Part shown: positions 54,889-63,441 of the stretch, piece after piece
Position numbering within the stretch: the stretch's first letter is position 1
How the letters are laid out: every line of letters begins with the position of its first letter
From: Vacuolonema iberomarrocanum LEGE 07170
GTDB taxonomy: Bacteria > Cyanobacteriota > Cyanobacteriia > Elainellales > Elainellaceae
Reading direction: 5' to 3'
Assembly: GCA_015207365.1 (NCBI GenBank)
Contig: JADEXA010000041.1
Coordinates: 1-64,000 of the forward strand
Length of the DNA: 64,000 nucleotides
Made by a program: the position numbers and the translations under genes
The notes under the pieces: model-generated
What the model saw: only the letters and a program-made list of their open reading frames with translations
The model's database searches: none
Told to the model about the DNA's origin: nothing

Positions 54889-55647
54889 ATGATTATTGCG
54901 ATCGCGAATCAAAAAGGAGGGGTTGCCAAAACAACCTCGGCCATTGCGCTGGCAGGGTTGCTAGCCGAAGAAGCGACTTGTCTGGCAATTGATCTCGATG
55001 CGCAGGGCAACCTAACAACTGGATTGGGGGTTGAGCTAAAACCAGAACAGCCAACCGCCTGCGATGTGATGCTGGGGGATGCCCCTCTGCCCAAAGCCAT
55101 CACATCAACGAACTGGAATGTAGATTTGCTACCGGGCGACTTTTCTCTGACCCGGGCGGAAGAAGCGTTGCTAAAGCAAGCCAACCCAGAGCGCCTATAC
55201 CGCCTCAAACAGGCCTTAAAACCTCACCTGAAGCAGTACGAGTATGTCGTCATTGACTGCCCCCCTCGACTTGGCTTACTCACCCTCAATGCTTTTGCCA
55301 CGGTCGATTGGTTACTTATCCCCGTGCAATGCCAGTTTTTTGCCCTCAAGGGGCTACAAAACATGACAAAGACCATCGACACCGTGCAGCAGCGTCTGAA
55401 TCCTCAGCTGCGGGTGCTGGGGGTGTTGCCAACAATGGCAGAAATGAATACGACCCTCACCCAAGACATCATGAAGCAGTTGCGATCGCAATTCGACGAT
55501 CTCCACATTTTTGATCCGGTGCCCAAATCGGTACGCTTTCCCGAATCCAACATGGCCGGAAAGCCCATCCATCACCACACCCGTGAGTGGCGTTTGGTGC
55601 AGCCTTATCACAATGTGGTGCGCAAAATAACGCTCCTAGAACCTTGA
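54889..55647 (+). CDS. ParA/MinD-family ATPase
   Basis: A deviant-Walker P-loop ATPase with KGGVAKTT (residues 10-17), DLDAQGN and IDCPPRLG; 252 residues without a membrane-targeting helix at the C-terminus that I can see. ParA proteins position plasmids, chromosomes or other cargo, usually with a ParB-like partner; none is adjacent here. It lies 7 nt after the PIN gene and 37 nt before a small membrane protein gene, so it is probably cotranscribed with them. A chromosomal orphan ParA of this kind is common in cyanobacteria. Confidence 0.9.
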   Translation: MIIAIANQKGGVAKTTSAIALAGLLAEEATCLAIDLDAQGNLTTGLGVELKPEQPTACDVMLGDAPLPKAITSTNWNVDLLPGDFSLTRAEEALLKQANPERLYRLKQALKPHLKQYEYVVIDCPPRLGLLTLNAFATVDWLLIPVQCQFFALKGLQNMTKTIDTVQQRLNPQLRVLGVLPTMAEMNTTLTQDIMKQLRSQFDDLHIFDPVPKSVRFPESNMAGKPIHHHTREWRLVQPYHNVVRKITLLEP

Positions 55648-55684
55648 GCCTAGAGGCCTAAGCCTGACGTCTGGAAGCCTAAAG

Positions 55685-56218
55685 ATGAAACTGGATGAAA
55701 AGATACCCGTTGATTTCCGCCAGCGCGATCGCCTGGAATCCCTCAAAGCCGGACTCGTCGGAGCCAGTGCTCTGCTCCCAACGGAACTATTACGCCTCAG
55801 TCTGGGGTGGCTTCAGCCGTTCTGGCCAGGGTTTACCAATCCTCTTGCTCTAGGGTCAGTCTTAACCCCAGCGGTGTGGGCGACCCTGTTCCACTTCGGT
55901 GAAACAGCCCTAGCTGGGTTTCTGTTCGGTGTGACCTACCGCTATGCCATCCGTCAAGACACGAACCCTCAACTGAAAACCGGAACCGTCTTGGCCTTTG
56001 CCCTAGCTCGAGGTTTGGGTCAAGCAGACATAGGTTGGCAGCTCAGCAGCAATTGGCATCTGTGGATAGGAGGAGCGATTGAGAGTGTTGGGTTGTTTGC
56101 GATCGCCGCCCTACTGCTCAATACAGCACTACAAAAAGGATGGATTGCAAGCGCTCCCGGACAAGAAGACAGGCAAGAGCCAAGCGATCGGCCAGGCAAG
56201 AACCTGGACACACCATAA
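55685..56218 (+). CDS. Small membrane protein, cyanobacterial, function unknown
   Basis: A 177-residue protein with about four hydrophobic segments (around residues 21-40, 55-85 in two parts, 103-118 and 127-147) and a soluble Asp/Pro-rich C-terminus. The LTPAVWATLFHFGETALAGFLFG stretch contains charged residues inside a span. I do not recognise the family. It is the last gene of the M50-PIN-ParA run, 37 nt behind parA. The upstream ATG at 55685 is the only good start. Confidence 0.7.
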   Translation: MKLDEKIPVDFRQRDRLESLKAGLVGASALLPTELLRLSLGWLQPFWPGFTNPLALGSVLTPAVWATLFHFGETALAGFLFGVTYRYAIRQDTNPQLKTGTVLAFALARGLGQADIGWQLSSNWHLWIGGAIESVGLFAIAALLLNTALQKGWIASAPGQEDRQEPSDRPGKNLDTP

Positions 56219-56342
56219 ATCCCTGACCCAGGCAAAGCAGAGCATTCCAACATGTCCACAAATACAAAGCCACACCCCCAACCCATCGCCTGACCAGGAG
56301 TGCGCTTTTCAAAAAACGTCTTAAATTCAGCCCTGTATGGCA

Positions 56343-56996
56343 CTACGCCATGTTGTTTTCGATCGCCCAACGAGCCAATTCTGTACGGTTGTGCAGTCCC
56401 GTTTTCCCCAGCATATTGCTGACATGGCTCTCAATCGTGCGCTGACTCACCCGCAGTTCTTCAGCAATCTCGCGGTTTGCCATTCCCCGTGCCACGTATT
56501 GCACAACGCGCAGCTCTGTTGGGGTAAGTTCCACATCAAAGGGAACATGAATTTTGGGTGTGGTGTCTCCACCAACGGAATCCTGACGCTGAATCAACCG
56601 AGTCGCCTGCTTCAAAGATGATTCTACTTGAGCGACCAATTCTTCTGGCTCAAATGGCTTCACCATATAGACATCAGCCCCGGTATTAAGCCCTTTTACA
56701 CGATCCTGGCTTTGCCCTTTTGCCGACAAAAACAGAACAGGAATCCAGCTCGTTCTTGCGTCTTTTCTGACATGCTCAACAAAGGAATAACCATCCATTT
56801 GAGGCATCATTACATCGCAGATGATCATATCGGGAACTTCGTTCTGCAATAGATCAAGAGCTTCCTGTCCATTTTCTGCCGTCTTTACCTGATAACCCCG
56901 GAACTCCAAATAGTCCTTAACCAACAAAATAAGGTTGGGGTCATCATCAATCAAGAGGAGACGCTTTTGATCTCCATTGTTCGTATCTTTGGTCAT
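56343..56996 (-). CDS. NarL/LuxR-type response regulator
   Basis: Receiver domain (about 12-125) with acidic pair DDD at 17-19, phospho-acceptor D61 (ICDVMMPQMDG) and the conserved Lys in MVKPF; a linker; and a LuxR-type helix-turn-helix (about 150-215: LTPTELRVVQYVARGMANREIAEELRVSQRTIESHVSNML, quoted in the two pieces LTPTELRVVQYVARGMANRE and RTIESHVSNML). Size and order match Ycf29-like regulators of cyanobacteria and plastids. It has no adjacent sensor kinase. Confidence 0.92.
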   Translation of the reverse strand: MTKDTNNGDQKRLLLIDDDPNLILLVKDYLEFRGYQVKTAENGQEALDLLQNEVPDMIICDVMMPQMDGYSFVEHVRKDARTSWIPVLFLSAKGQSQDRVKGLNTGADVYMVKPFEPEELVAQVESSLKQATRLIQRQDSVGGDTTPKIHVPFDVELTPTELRVVQYVARGMANREIAEELRVSQRTIESHVSNMLGKTGLHNRTELARWAIENNMA

Positions 56997-58361
56997 ATGT
57001 CTAAACCCGCCACGCCTAGATCCAAGTAAAAGCCAGAAACACTGACAACAAGTATTCGCTATTGATGATTCCCAAGGCAGAGGTAAAAATCTCGTAATCT
57101 ACATGTACGAAGGACTGAAATCACGAACAAACTAGGGGAACACCATCTTTTTCAGGCATTCTAGCCATAGTTCTGCATCTAGAGGAGAGCCCTTTACCTC
57201 ACAGAAATCGTTTTTTCTGGGAATGCAACTGTCCTCCGTTCTCTAGCATAAACACATCGCCGGAAACTGCACAAAGTAGATGCAGAGGGCGATGAGGATG
57301 TGAGTTGTTCAGCCAAATTATAATCGCTCTCCCTGAGAAAGAGAAAAAAGCTTACGTAACACTGCTTACATGAACAATATTTATGTACTTGTGCGCTTAT
57401 TCTTTACAGATATTTATCTTCTGAGACATCTTCCCCATTTTGCAAACAATTGCACCGTAAGATGCGCCTCCAAGACCCATGGGCTGATAGCAATGACCAT
57501 TCCCTAGACACTAGAAATCGCTCTTTGCTGCATATTTACTCATGGATTACCTTCTCGCTTCTTCAAACAAAGTCTGGGTTAGCCGGATACTATAAGCAAG
57601 ACTTATGTACACTTCATCATTTGTTATATGAGCGCAGGGAAGATTTTAGTGTTCTAGAGCTTCTGCGATTTTTCCAAATAATTGAAACCACTATAAAGCC
57701 GCCAAAATTGCTCAATGGTGCAGATACAGCGGGCATCTGACAGTTGCTTCCGAAGCATCGACGAAAGCGTCAATGTGAGTTTGCGTTTCCTGATTGTAGC
57801 CATTAAGTCCAACTGCGAGACCCATGCTCTAGCCAAAGCAAGTCGCCGCAAGTCAGCCCTCACTTTTATTACAAAAAAATTAACTTTTACAACGGTATAT
57901 TTCTAAAAATTGAAGTTTCGCAAGGCTGCTATCAAGAATGGTGTAACTCTCCGAAGGTAAAGCCGATTGGGTGCTGAAGTTGCACTTCGGGGGCAATGCC
58001 AATTCCTAATGAAAAGCACGGTATGTGCCGTTAGGCCAACAGGATTGCACTCAGGCAGAACTGTACCAGCAGGAACAGCCGGTCAAGTTGGTGTTGCCGA
58101 AATCATAGCAGTCCTCGTACCTAAGGCTCATTCTGCAGACGGTCAAGACGGTCACTGCCGAAGTACAACAAATTTTGCAGGGCGATCGCGCGATGATGCA
58201 CCAGGACTTGTTTGGTAAGACAAAAACCAGCCTCAGCGAGCTGGGGCTGTCGAACTATCCAATTTTGAGGGATCAAGAATTTGCGGAAGCAGGGAGTCTG
58301 ACGGACAACCAGCAGCCTTTCCTGGGATTCATGTCCTGCATTCTCCGTTGGGGGGTGAGCC
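56997..58361. other. Intergenic region with a decayed frame
   Basis: About 1.36 kb between divergent regulator genes. The left part is AT-rich and holds only short doubtful frames. The right part (58013-58381) looks like a decayed gene, described separately. Confidence 0.4.
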
Positions 58362-58381
58362 ATGAAAATTTTGCTAATTGA
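58013..58381 (+). pseudogene. Possible decayed gene upstream of the multi-domain regulator
   Basis: One reading frame runs from 58013 to a stop at 58379-58381, broken only by TAG at 58106-58108. It reads QAELYQQEQPVKLVLPKS before the stop and TVKTVTAEVQQILQGDRAMM, DLFGKTKTSLSELGLSNYPIL after it, with gene-like composition, and it overlaps the next start by 20 nt. It has no family I recognise; it may be the end of a protein once encoded with the regulator. Confidence 0.3.
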
Positions 58382-60329
58382 AGATGATGATGGTTTCGTC
58401 AAAGGGCTGATTCGCATTCTCAAGGCCCACCACTATAACTGCGACCATGTGAAAGATGGTGAGGCAGGGTGGTCCTATGGCTCTACCTTTGACTACGACC
58501 TGATCATCATGGAGCTGATACTGCCCAAGCTAGATGGCATAACCCTCTGCCAACGCTTTCGGGCAGAGGGCTATGACACGCCAATTCTGTTGCTTACAGC
58601 CCAAGCCACCAATACGGCTAAGGTGCAGGGGTTAGATGCCGGAGCCGATGATTATGTGGTGAAGCCGTTTGACTCAGCAGAGTTGTTGGCCCGCATCCGA
58701 GCCTTGCTACGGCGGGGTCGCTCCAATCCTATGCCTCTGCTCAGTTGGGGAGATTTGCTCTTGAACCCCAGCACCTGCGAGGTGGAGTATAAGGGGCAAA
58801 ATCTGGCGCTAACCGGGAAGGAATATGAACTGCTGGAGCTGATGCTACGGGATAGCCAGCATGTGTTTGGTGTGGATGAACTGCTAGAAAATCTGTGGTC
58901 ATCGGAAGATTTTCCGTCAGAGGCAACAATGCGATCCCATATTCGACGGGTGCGCCAGAAGTTAGTTGCCATCGGCGCACCCCACGACTTTATTGCAACT
59001 CTGCATGGGCGTGGCTACTACTTGAAGCCCGTAGAAACGGATGCGGCCCTCGCGACAAGGCCATGGTCGACTTCCAACACCCATGCTTCCCCAGCACCGA
59101 ATCGGCACGGGGACGTCGCTAGTCCCCCTTCGCATTTGGAGGAGCAGCCTTTCAATACGCCATCTCCGATCGCCCATCAGACCCCCCATTCTGCCGAAAC
59201 CCAGGAACCGTTCCTGGAATCTCTCAACAAAACCTGGAAAACGGTCCAGCCCCAAAGTTTGGGATATGTCGAAGAATTGACCGATGCGATCGCGGCGCTG
59301 GAGGCGGGGCAACTCACGGGCGATCGCCAGGCACATGCTCAACAACTCGCCTCTAAACTAACGGAAAGCCTGAGTATATTGGGCTTGCAAGACGCCGCCC
59401 ACCTGGCCCGCCAACTCGATCATCAGCTGGGTAGCCAGGCGACATTATCTGCCAGTCAGGTTGCGTTGATGCACCCGCTCTTGCACGAACTCCAGCACAA
59501 CCTGCAAACCCCTACCCATACCCTGTTGGCTCACAGTTTTCAGGAAGCCTCGACTCGGTTTTTGCTGATCAGCGCCGACAAAGGATTCCACCACACCTTG
59601 CAGGCGATCGCCGCCCATCATGGCATTGAGGTTCACCAGACTCCGCCTCAGGTGATGGATACTCCAACAATCCACGCCGATGTTATTCTTCTGCATATTT
59701 CTGCCCCTGCGACTGACGAAGCGACTCCATCGCTCCCGTCTCTTCCTCGCTGCTTACAAACGCTAACCCAGCACTATCCCACTGTGCCGCTGCTGGTGAT
59801 GAGCGATCGCTTGAGCTTGCGCGATCGGCTAGAAATCGCTCAGCGGGGCGGGCAGTCGCTGCTCAACAGAACTGTCTCCCCAGAAGAAATCCTCGCTGTT
59901 GCGCTCCGCCTATGGCAAGGCAATCGCCAAACCAGCAAAGTCATGGTGATAGACGACGATCCGGACTGGTTAGGATCTCTGCCCAACCTGCTCAACCCTT
60001 GGAGATTGAAAGTTACAACCCTGGCAGACGCTCAAGAATTTTGGACGGTCTTACAAATGGTGGTGCCCGATGTCCTGGTTTTGGGGAGCACTCTGTCAAA
60101 AAGCAATCTGTCAGAAATAAATGGGCTTGAACTCTGTCAAATTTTGCGTAGCGATCCACACTGGCAAAAGCTTCCCATCCTATTTCTCAGTGGACTATCC
60201 GATGCATCTATTCAACAAAAAGCCTTTGCCGTCGGAGCCGATGATTACCTTTGTAAACCTGTGCATGGGGGAGAATTAGCTCGTCGTATTTTGTATCGGC
60301 TCCGCCGCATCCGGGCTTACACAAGTTAG
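58362..60329 (+). CDS. Multi-domain regulator REC-wHTH-Hpt-REC-REC lacking phospho-sites
   Basis: Order: receiver (1-120), OmpR-type winged helix (128-225), linker, Hpt-like helical bundle (about 280-395), receiver (398-515) and receiver (525-650). The phospho-acceptor position of receiver 1 is E51 (LIIMELILPKLDG), of receiver 2 H445 (VILLHISAP) and of receiver 3 G575 (VLVLGSTL). The Hpt motif reads LASKLTESLSILGL, with S331 where the phosphorylated His is expected. The folds look intact (receiver 1 has EDD, T and K; receiver 3 has DDD and K). E51 can mimic a phosphorylated Asp, so receiver 1 may be constitutively active. The winged helix should bind DNA. ATG at 58362 after GGGGGTGAG. Confidence 0.88.
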   Translation: MKILLIEDDDGFVKGLIRILKAHHYNCDHVKDGEAGWSYGSTFDYDLIIMELILPKLDGITLCQRFRAEGYDTPILLLTAQATNTAKVQGLDAGADDYVVKPFDSAELLARIRALLRRGRSNPMPLLSWGDLLLNPSTCEVEYKGQNLALTGKEYELLELMLRDSQHVFGVDELLENLWSSEDFPSEATMRSHIRRVRQKLVAIGAPHDFIATLHGRGYYLKPVETDAALATRPWSTSNTHASPAPNRHGDVASPPSHLEEQPFNTPSPIAHQTPHSAETQEPFLESLNKTWKTVQPQSLGYVEELTDAIAALEAGQLTGDRQAHAQQLASKLTESLSILGLQDAAHLARQLDHQLGSQATLSASQVALMHPLLHELQHNLQTPTHTLLAHSFQEASTRFLLISADKGFHHTLQAIAAHHGIEVHQTPPQVMDTPTIHADVILLHISAPATDEATPSLPSLPRCLQTLTQHYPTVPLLVMSDRLSLRDRLEIAQRGGQSLLNRTVSPEEILAVALRLWQGNRQTSKVMVIDDDPDWLGSLPNLLNPWRLKVTTLADAQEFWTVLQMVVPDVLVLGSTLSKSNLSEINGLELCQILRSDPHWQKLPILFLSGLSDASIQQKAFAVGADDYLCKPVHGGELARRILYRLRRIRAYTS

Positions 60330-60395
60330 TCGTTATTGAACGCGTTAATTTTTCGTACGAGATGCGTACGAAAAATTAACGCGTTCAATAACGAC
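60329..60395. repeat. 67-bp perfect palindrome at the regulator's stop codon
   Basis: Left arm 60329-60359 (begins GTCGTTATTGAACGCG) is fully complementary to 60365-60395, with the loop AGATG. The first base of the arm is the last of the stop codon. It could end transcription or act as a hairpin element; no T-run follows. Confidence 0.85.
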
Positions 60396-60463
60396 ACAAA
60401 CAGATTTTTGGGAATGACACAACTTTTTTCACGGAACTATGACGGGGTAGAATCAAACATTGT

Positions 60464-61228
60464 ATGGTTGAAAAAACATTTTCATCAAACCTTATGAATG
60501 CCTCTTTAAGGACACAACAGCACTCTTTAATTCGTCGATTAGCAGATGCCATAGAGGAAACCTGGCAGCATTATTTGGATTTATCTCCCTATTCCGTTCC
60601 CGACGATTTGGGTTATATCGAAGGGAATTTGGAAGGGGAACGCCTGACCATTGAAAATCATTGTTACCAAACGCCACAATTCCGCAAATTGCATTTGGAA
60701 CTGGCACAGGTCGGCAAGGGTCTGGATATTCTTCACTGTGTGATGTTTCCCAAACCTGACTATGCCTTGCCTATTTTTGGAACCGATTTAGTTGGCGGTC
60801 GGGGTGGCATGATCAGTGCTGCGATCGCCGATCTTTCCCCAGTGAGTAGCGATCGTCGCCTTCCCCTGCACTATCAACAAGCCCTCAACGAGCTACCGAG
60901 CCTAGATTTTTCCCAGCGCCGGACCTTGCCCCCCTGGGGCGACATTTTTTCTGACTTCTGCCTATTTATACGGCCAGCCACGCCAGAGGAGGAAACCCAA
61001 TTTCTCCATCATGTCCAAACCCTTCTGCAGATTCATTGTCAAATCGCGATAACCGAGGCTCCCCTTACGTCTCACCTGGATCTCATGCGGGTTTTGGCTG
61101 GGCAACAAAACTATTGCACCAAGCAGCAGCAAAACGACAAAACCCGACGCGTATTGGAACAATCCTTTGGCTCCGAGTGGACAGAGCGCTATATGACCAC
61201 CATGCTTTTCGATTACGTAGCGGTCTAA
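60464..61228 (+). CDS. pcyA: Phycocyanobilin:ferredoxin oxidoreductase
   Basis: PcyA reduces biliverdin IXa in two two-electron steps to phycocyanobilin, using ferredoxin; the product is the chromophore of phycocyanin and cyanobacterial phytochromes. DILHCVMFPKPDYALPIFG and TDLVGGRGG are the family core. H91 and D108 align with the catalytic His88 and Asp105 of Synechocystis PcyA (same spacing of 17). 254 residues. The ATG at 60464 is used; a Met 10 codons on is an alternative. The cpc operon begins 960 bp downstream on the same strand, with two hairpin elements between. Confidence 0.96.
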   Translation: MVEKTFSSNLMNASLRTQQHSLIRRLADAIEETWQHYLDLSPYSVPDDLGYIEGNLEGERLTIENHCYQTPQFRKLHLELAQVGKGLDILHCVMFPKPDYALPIFGTDLVGGRGGMISAAIADLSPVSSDRRLPLHYQQALNELPSLDFSQRRTLPPWGDIFSDFCLFIRPATPEEETQFLHHVQTLLQIHCQIAITEAPLTSHLDLMRVLAGQQNYCTKQQQNDKTRRVLEQSFGSEWTERYMTTMLFDYVAV

Positions 61229-61229
61229 C

Positions 61230-61328
61230 ATCAAATCCGGTTGAAGAACCCAAGTATCGTTTGCGCCCGCTGCATTGCAACGGGCGCAAACGATACTTGG
61301 GTTTTATGGCTGTTTAATCGGATTTGAT
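61230..61328. repeat. Hairpin element family B, complete copy
   Basis: Ends ATCAAATCCG (61230-61239) and CGGATTTGAT (61319-61328) are perfect inverted repeats. The inner arms 61247-61269 and 61281-61303 (AACCCAAGTATCGTTTGC start) pair perfectly over 23 bp with the loop CTGCATTGCAA. A left-half copy is at 45166-45204. Confidence 0.85.
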
Positions 61329-61440
61329 ATTAGTAGGCAGCACAAGAGAGAAACACTGACGTGAACTTTAGCAAGTGAGGCTAGAAGCACTCGCAGCCTG
61401 CAACCCAAATTTTCTTTACTCAAAGTCTGGAAGCTCTAGC

Positions 61441-61535
61441 TATAGCGCTATGCACGTTAGTTAAGTACGGTTGTGTGGGGCGCGGCGCGCCCCACACAAC
61501 CGTTGCTGTGCTTAATGCGATTGCACACCGCTATA
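61441..61535. repeat. Hairpin element family A, copy 2
   Basis: A 95-bp element with ends TATAGCGCTATGC and GCACACCGCTATA, the same as at 21517-21613. Its central palindrome has 16-bp arms CGGTTGTGTGGGGCGC, clearly different from copy 1 but again perfectly paired. Confidence 0.85.
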
Positions 61536-61581
61536 ATTTAGGAAAAACTATGTATATAAGTAACGGGATAAAAACAAACGT

Positions 61582-61599
61582 AAAGTAAACAAATGTAAA
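61582..61599 (-). promoter_or_regulatory. Candidate RpaB (HLR1) binding site upstream of cpcB
   Basis: The minus strand reads TTTACATTTGTTTACTTT, i.e. TTTACATT-TG-TTTACTTT; it fits the HLR1 direct-repeat consensus (G/T)TTACA(T/A)(T/A)NN(G/T)TTACA(T/A)(T/A) at all but one defined position. HLR1 is the site of the regulator RpaB at light-controlled genes (established). It is about 600 bp from cpcB, so the promoter would have to be distal. Confidence 0.4.
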
Positions 61600-62188
61600 A
61601 CTGTTGCGAAGACGACAAATTATTTTTTGAGAGGGCGATCGCCTATCCTTTGCACCTCAAGGTTTTCAGACATGTACTGACATTACGCACGCGATGTTAT
61701 TCACATTTCGTAACTCATAATTGGGATTCCCCCCCTTGATTTGCACAAATTTTGCACATTAGTCTTGTTTTAATCATAGTCAAATTCAACGAGTACCAAA
61801 TGACCTTAATCCTTCAGGCATTAAGGCTTCTGTTTCCAGCAATATCGTCACTACTTTTCATTCACTTTTCAGACTGAACTGTGAGGTTAAGTTCAAAAGG
61901 GTTTCTCAGATTAATTGAGCCAGATTAACCGCGAGAAATCCACTGATAGATTGCAGAAACAAATTGCTCAAGCCCCCTCGACTTCTTCATTGAATCGGCG
62001 ATCGGGTGCTTCCAGGCAGACAGCATTTTTGAATGATGATTCATCAAAACTATCCTGAATTATTCGGGATAGCTCGTCTGTGCGGAAAATGTGATAGCTC
62101 TGTTCTCTGAAACTCGAGAATTGCGTTTGGGCAGGTTGTGCGTTGATTTTTATATTCAATATCAACATCACATTTAGGAGATAGTGGA

Positions 62189-62707
62189 ATGCTTGATGCT
62201 TTTACCAAAGTAGTATCTCAAGCAGATACCCGTGGCGCTTACATCAGCGATTCACAAATTGATGCACTGAAAGCAATGGTTGCCGATGGCAACAAGCGGA
62301 TGGATGCAGTTAACCGCATCACCGGCAATGCTTCGACCATCGTTGCGAATGCAGCTCGCGCCTTGTTCGATGAGCAACCTCAACTGATTGCTCCTGGTGG
62401 AAATGCTTACACCAACCGCCGGATGGCTGCTTGCCTGCGTGACATGGAAATCATCCTGCGCTATGTCACCTATTCCGTTTTCACAGGCGACGCTAGCGTT
62501 CTGAACGATCGCTGCCTCAATGGCCTGCGGGAAACCTACCTGGCGCTAGGCGTTCCTGGTGGTTCCGTTGCAACCGGCGTGCAAAAGATGAAGGAAGCCG
62601 CCCTCGCGATCGCTAACGATACCAATGGCATCACCCGTGGTGATTGCAGCTCTTTGATGGCAGAAATCAGCAGCTACTTCGATCAAGCTGCAGCCGCTGT
62701 CAGCTAA
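62189..62707 (+). CDS. cpcB: C-phycocyanin beta subunit
   Basis: The beta chain of the phycobilisome rod disc, which carries two phycocyanobilins at C82 and C153 (both present) and the methylated Asn at N72 in GGNAYTNRR. MLDAFTKVVSQADTRG, DGNKRMDAVNRITGNASTI and RDMEIILRYVTYSVF fit phycocyanin better than phycoerythrocyanin or phycoerythrin. 172 residues, normal. AGGAG lies 10 nt before the ATG. cpcA follows after 89 nt. The bilin is made by the adjacent pcyA product. Confidence 0.96.
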   Translation: MLDAFTKVVSQADTRGAYISDSQIDALKAMVADGNKRMDAVNRITGNASTIVANAARALFDEQPQLIAPGGNAYTNRRMAACLRDMEIILRYVTYSVFTGDASVLNDRCLNGLRETYLALGVPGGSVATGVQKMKEAALAIANDTNGITRGDCSSLMAEISSYFDQAAAAVS

Positions 62708-62796
62708 CGCTGTCGCTCACATCTTGATTCACACAAAATCCGCTTTTTTCTCATTTCTGAAACCTAAATTCACATTGTGTTGGGAGAAGAATTCAC

Positions 62797-63285
62797 ATGA
62801 AAACCCCTTTAACTGAAGCTGTAGCAGCTGCTGATTCTCAAGGACGTTTCCTTAGCTCCACTGAAATGCAAGTTGCCTTCGGACGGTTCCGTCAGGCATC
62901 TGCCAGCCTGGATGCAGCAAAAGCTCTCAGCAGCAAAGCGCAAAGCTTGGCTGAAGGCGCAGCGAACGCCGTTTACCAAAAGTTCCCTTACACCACTCAA
63001 ATGCAGGGTGCAAACTACGCCTCTGATCAGCGGGGTAAGGACAAGTGCGTACGCGACATTGGCTACTACGTCCGCATGGTAACCTACTGCCTGGTTGCAG
63101 GTGGCACAGGCCCCATGGATGACTACTTGATCAGCGGTTTGGCAGAAATCAACCGCACCTTTGAACTGTCTCCCAGCTGGTATGTTGAAGCCCTGAAGCA
63201 CATCAAAGCCAACCACGGCTTGAGTGGCGATCCTGCCGTTGAAGCTAACTCCTACCTCGATTATGCAATCAACGCCCTGAGCTAA
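62797..63285 (+). CDS. cpcA: C-phycocyanin alpha subunit
   Basis: Forms the alpha-beta monomer with CpcB and carries one phycocyanobilin at C84 (DKCVRDIGYY). MKTPLTEAVAAADSQGRFLS, the SLAEGAANAVYQKFPYT block and WYVEALKHIKANHGLSGD are typical of CpcA. 162 residues, usual size. It is second in cpcB-cpcA-cpcC. A GGGAG site precedes the ATG, and a hairpin follows before the linker gene, which fits the usual drop in linker expression. Confidence 0.96.
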   Translation: MKTPLTEAVAAADSQGRFLSSTEMQVAFGRFRQASASLDAAKALSSKAQSLAEGAANAVYQKFPYTTQMQGANYASDQRGKDKCVRDIGYYVRMVTYCLVAGGTGPMDDYLISGLAEINRTFELSPSWYVEALKHIKANHGLSGDPAVEANSYLDYAINALS

Positions 63286-63306
63286 CGTCTGAGCGTCGAT
63301 TATCAT

Positions 63307-63372
63307 TGCCCAGAGCCAGCAAAAACAGCGCATGCTAATGCTTTAGCAGGACGGTGTTTAAGGTTCTGGGCA
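63307..63372 (+). promoter_or_regulatory. Nested hairpin between cpcA and the linker gene
   Basis: TGCCCAGAGCC (63307-63317) pairs with GGTTCTGGGCA (63362-63372) with one G-U pair, enclosing TGCTAA/TTAGCA (63333-63338, 63343-63348). No T-run. Stems at this place in cpc operons are believed to stabilise cpcBA mRNA and reduce linker transcripts. Confidence 0.65.
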
Positions 63373-63441
63373 TGATGATTCTCAGCCGATTTTTAGTGGA
63401 TTTCCTGAATAGACGTTCTCGCTAGAAAACAAGGAGAAGTC

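Larger units (their letters stand above)
61229..62188. other. Intergenic region pcyA-cpcB, cpc control region
   Basis: It holds two hairpin elements (61230-61328 and 61441-61535) and then about 650 bp of AT-rich DNA that should contain the cpc promoter and long leader. A candidate HLR1 site is at 61582-61599. A direct repeat TTTGCACA occurs near 61740 and 61752. No gene is supported. AGGAG stands 10 nt before cpcB. Confidence 0.5.

Noticed and set aside
57450..57740. 96-codon plus-strand frame
   Set aside because: Begins at a TTG without binding site in AT-rich DNA and resembles no family.
61968..62171. 67-codon minus-strand frame in the cpc leader
   Set aside because: Lies in the expected untranslated leader of cpcB and shows no conserved features.
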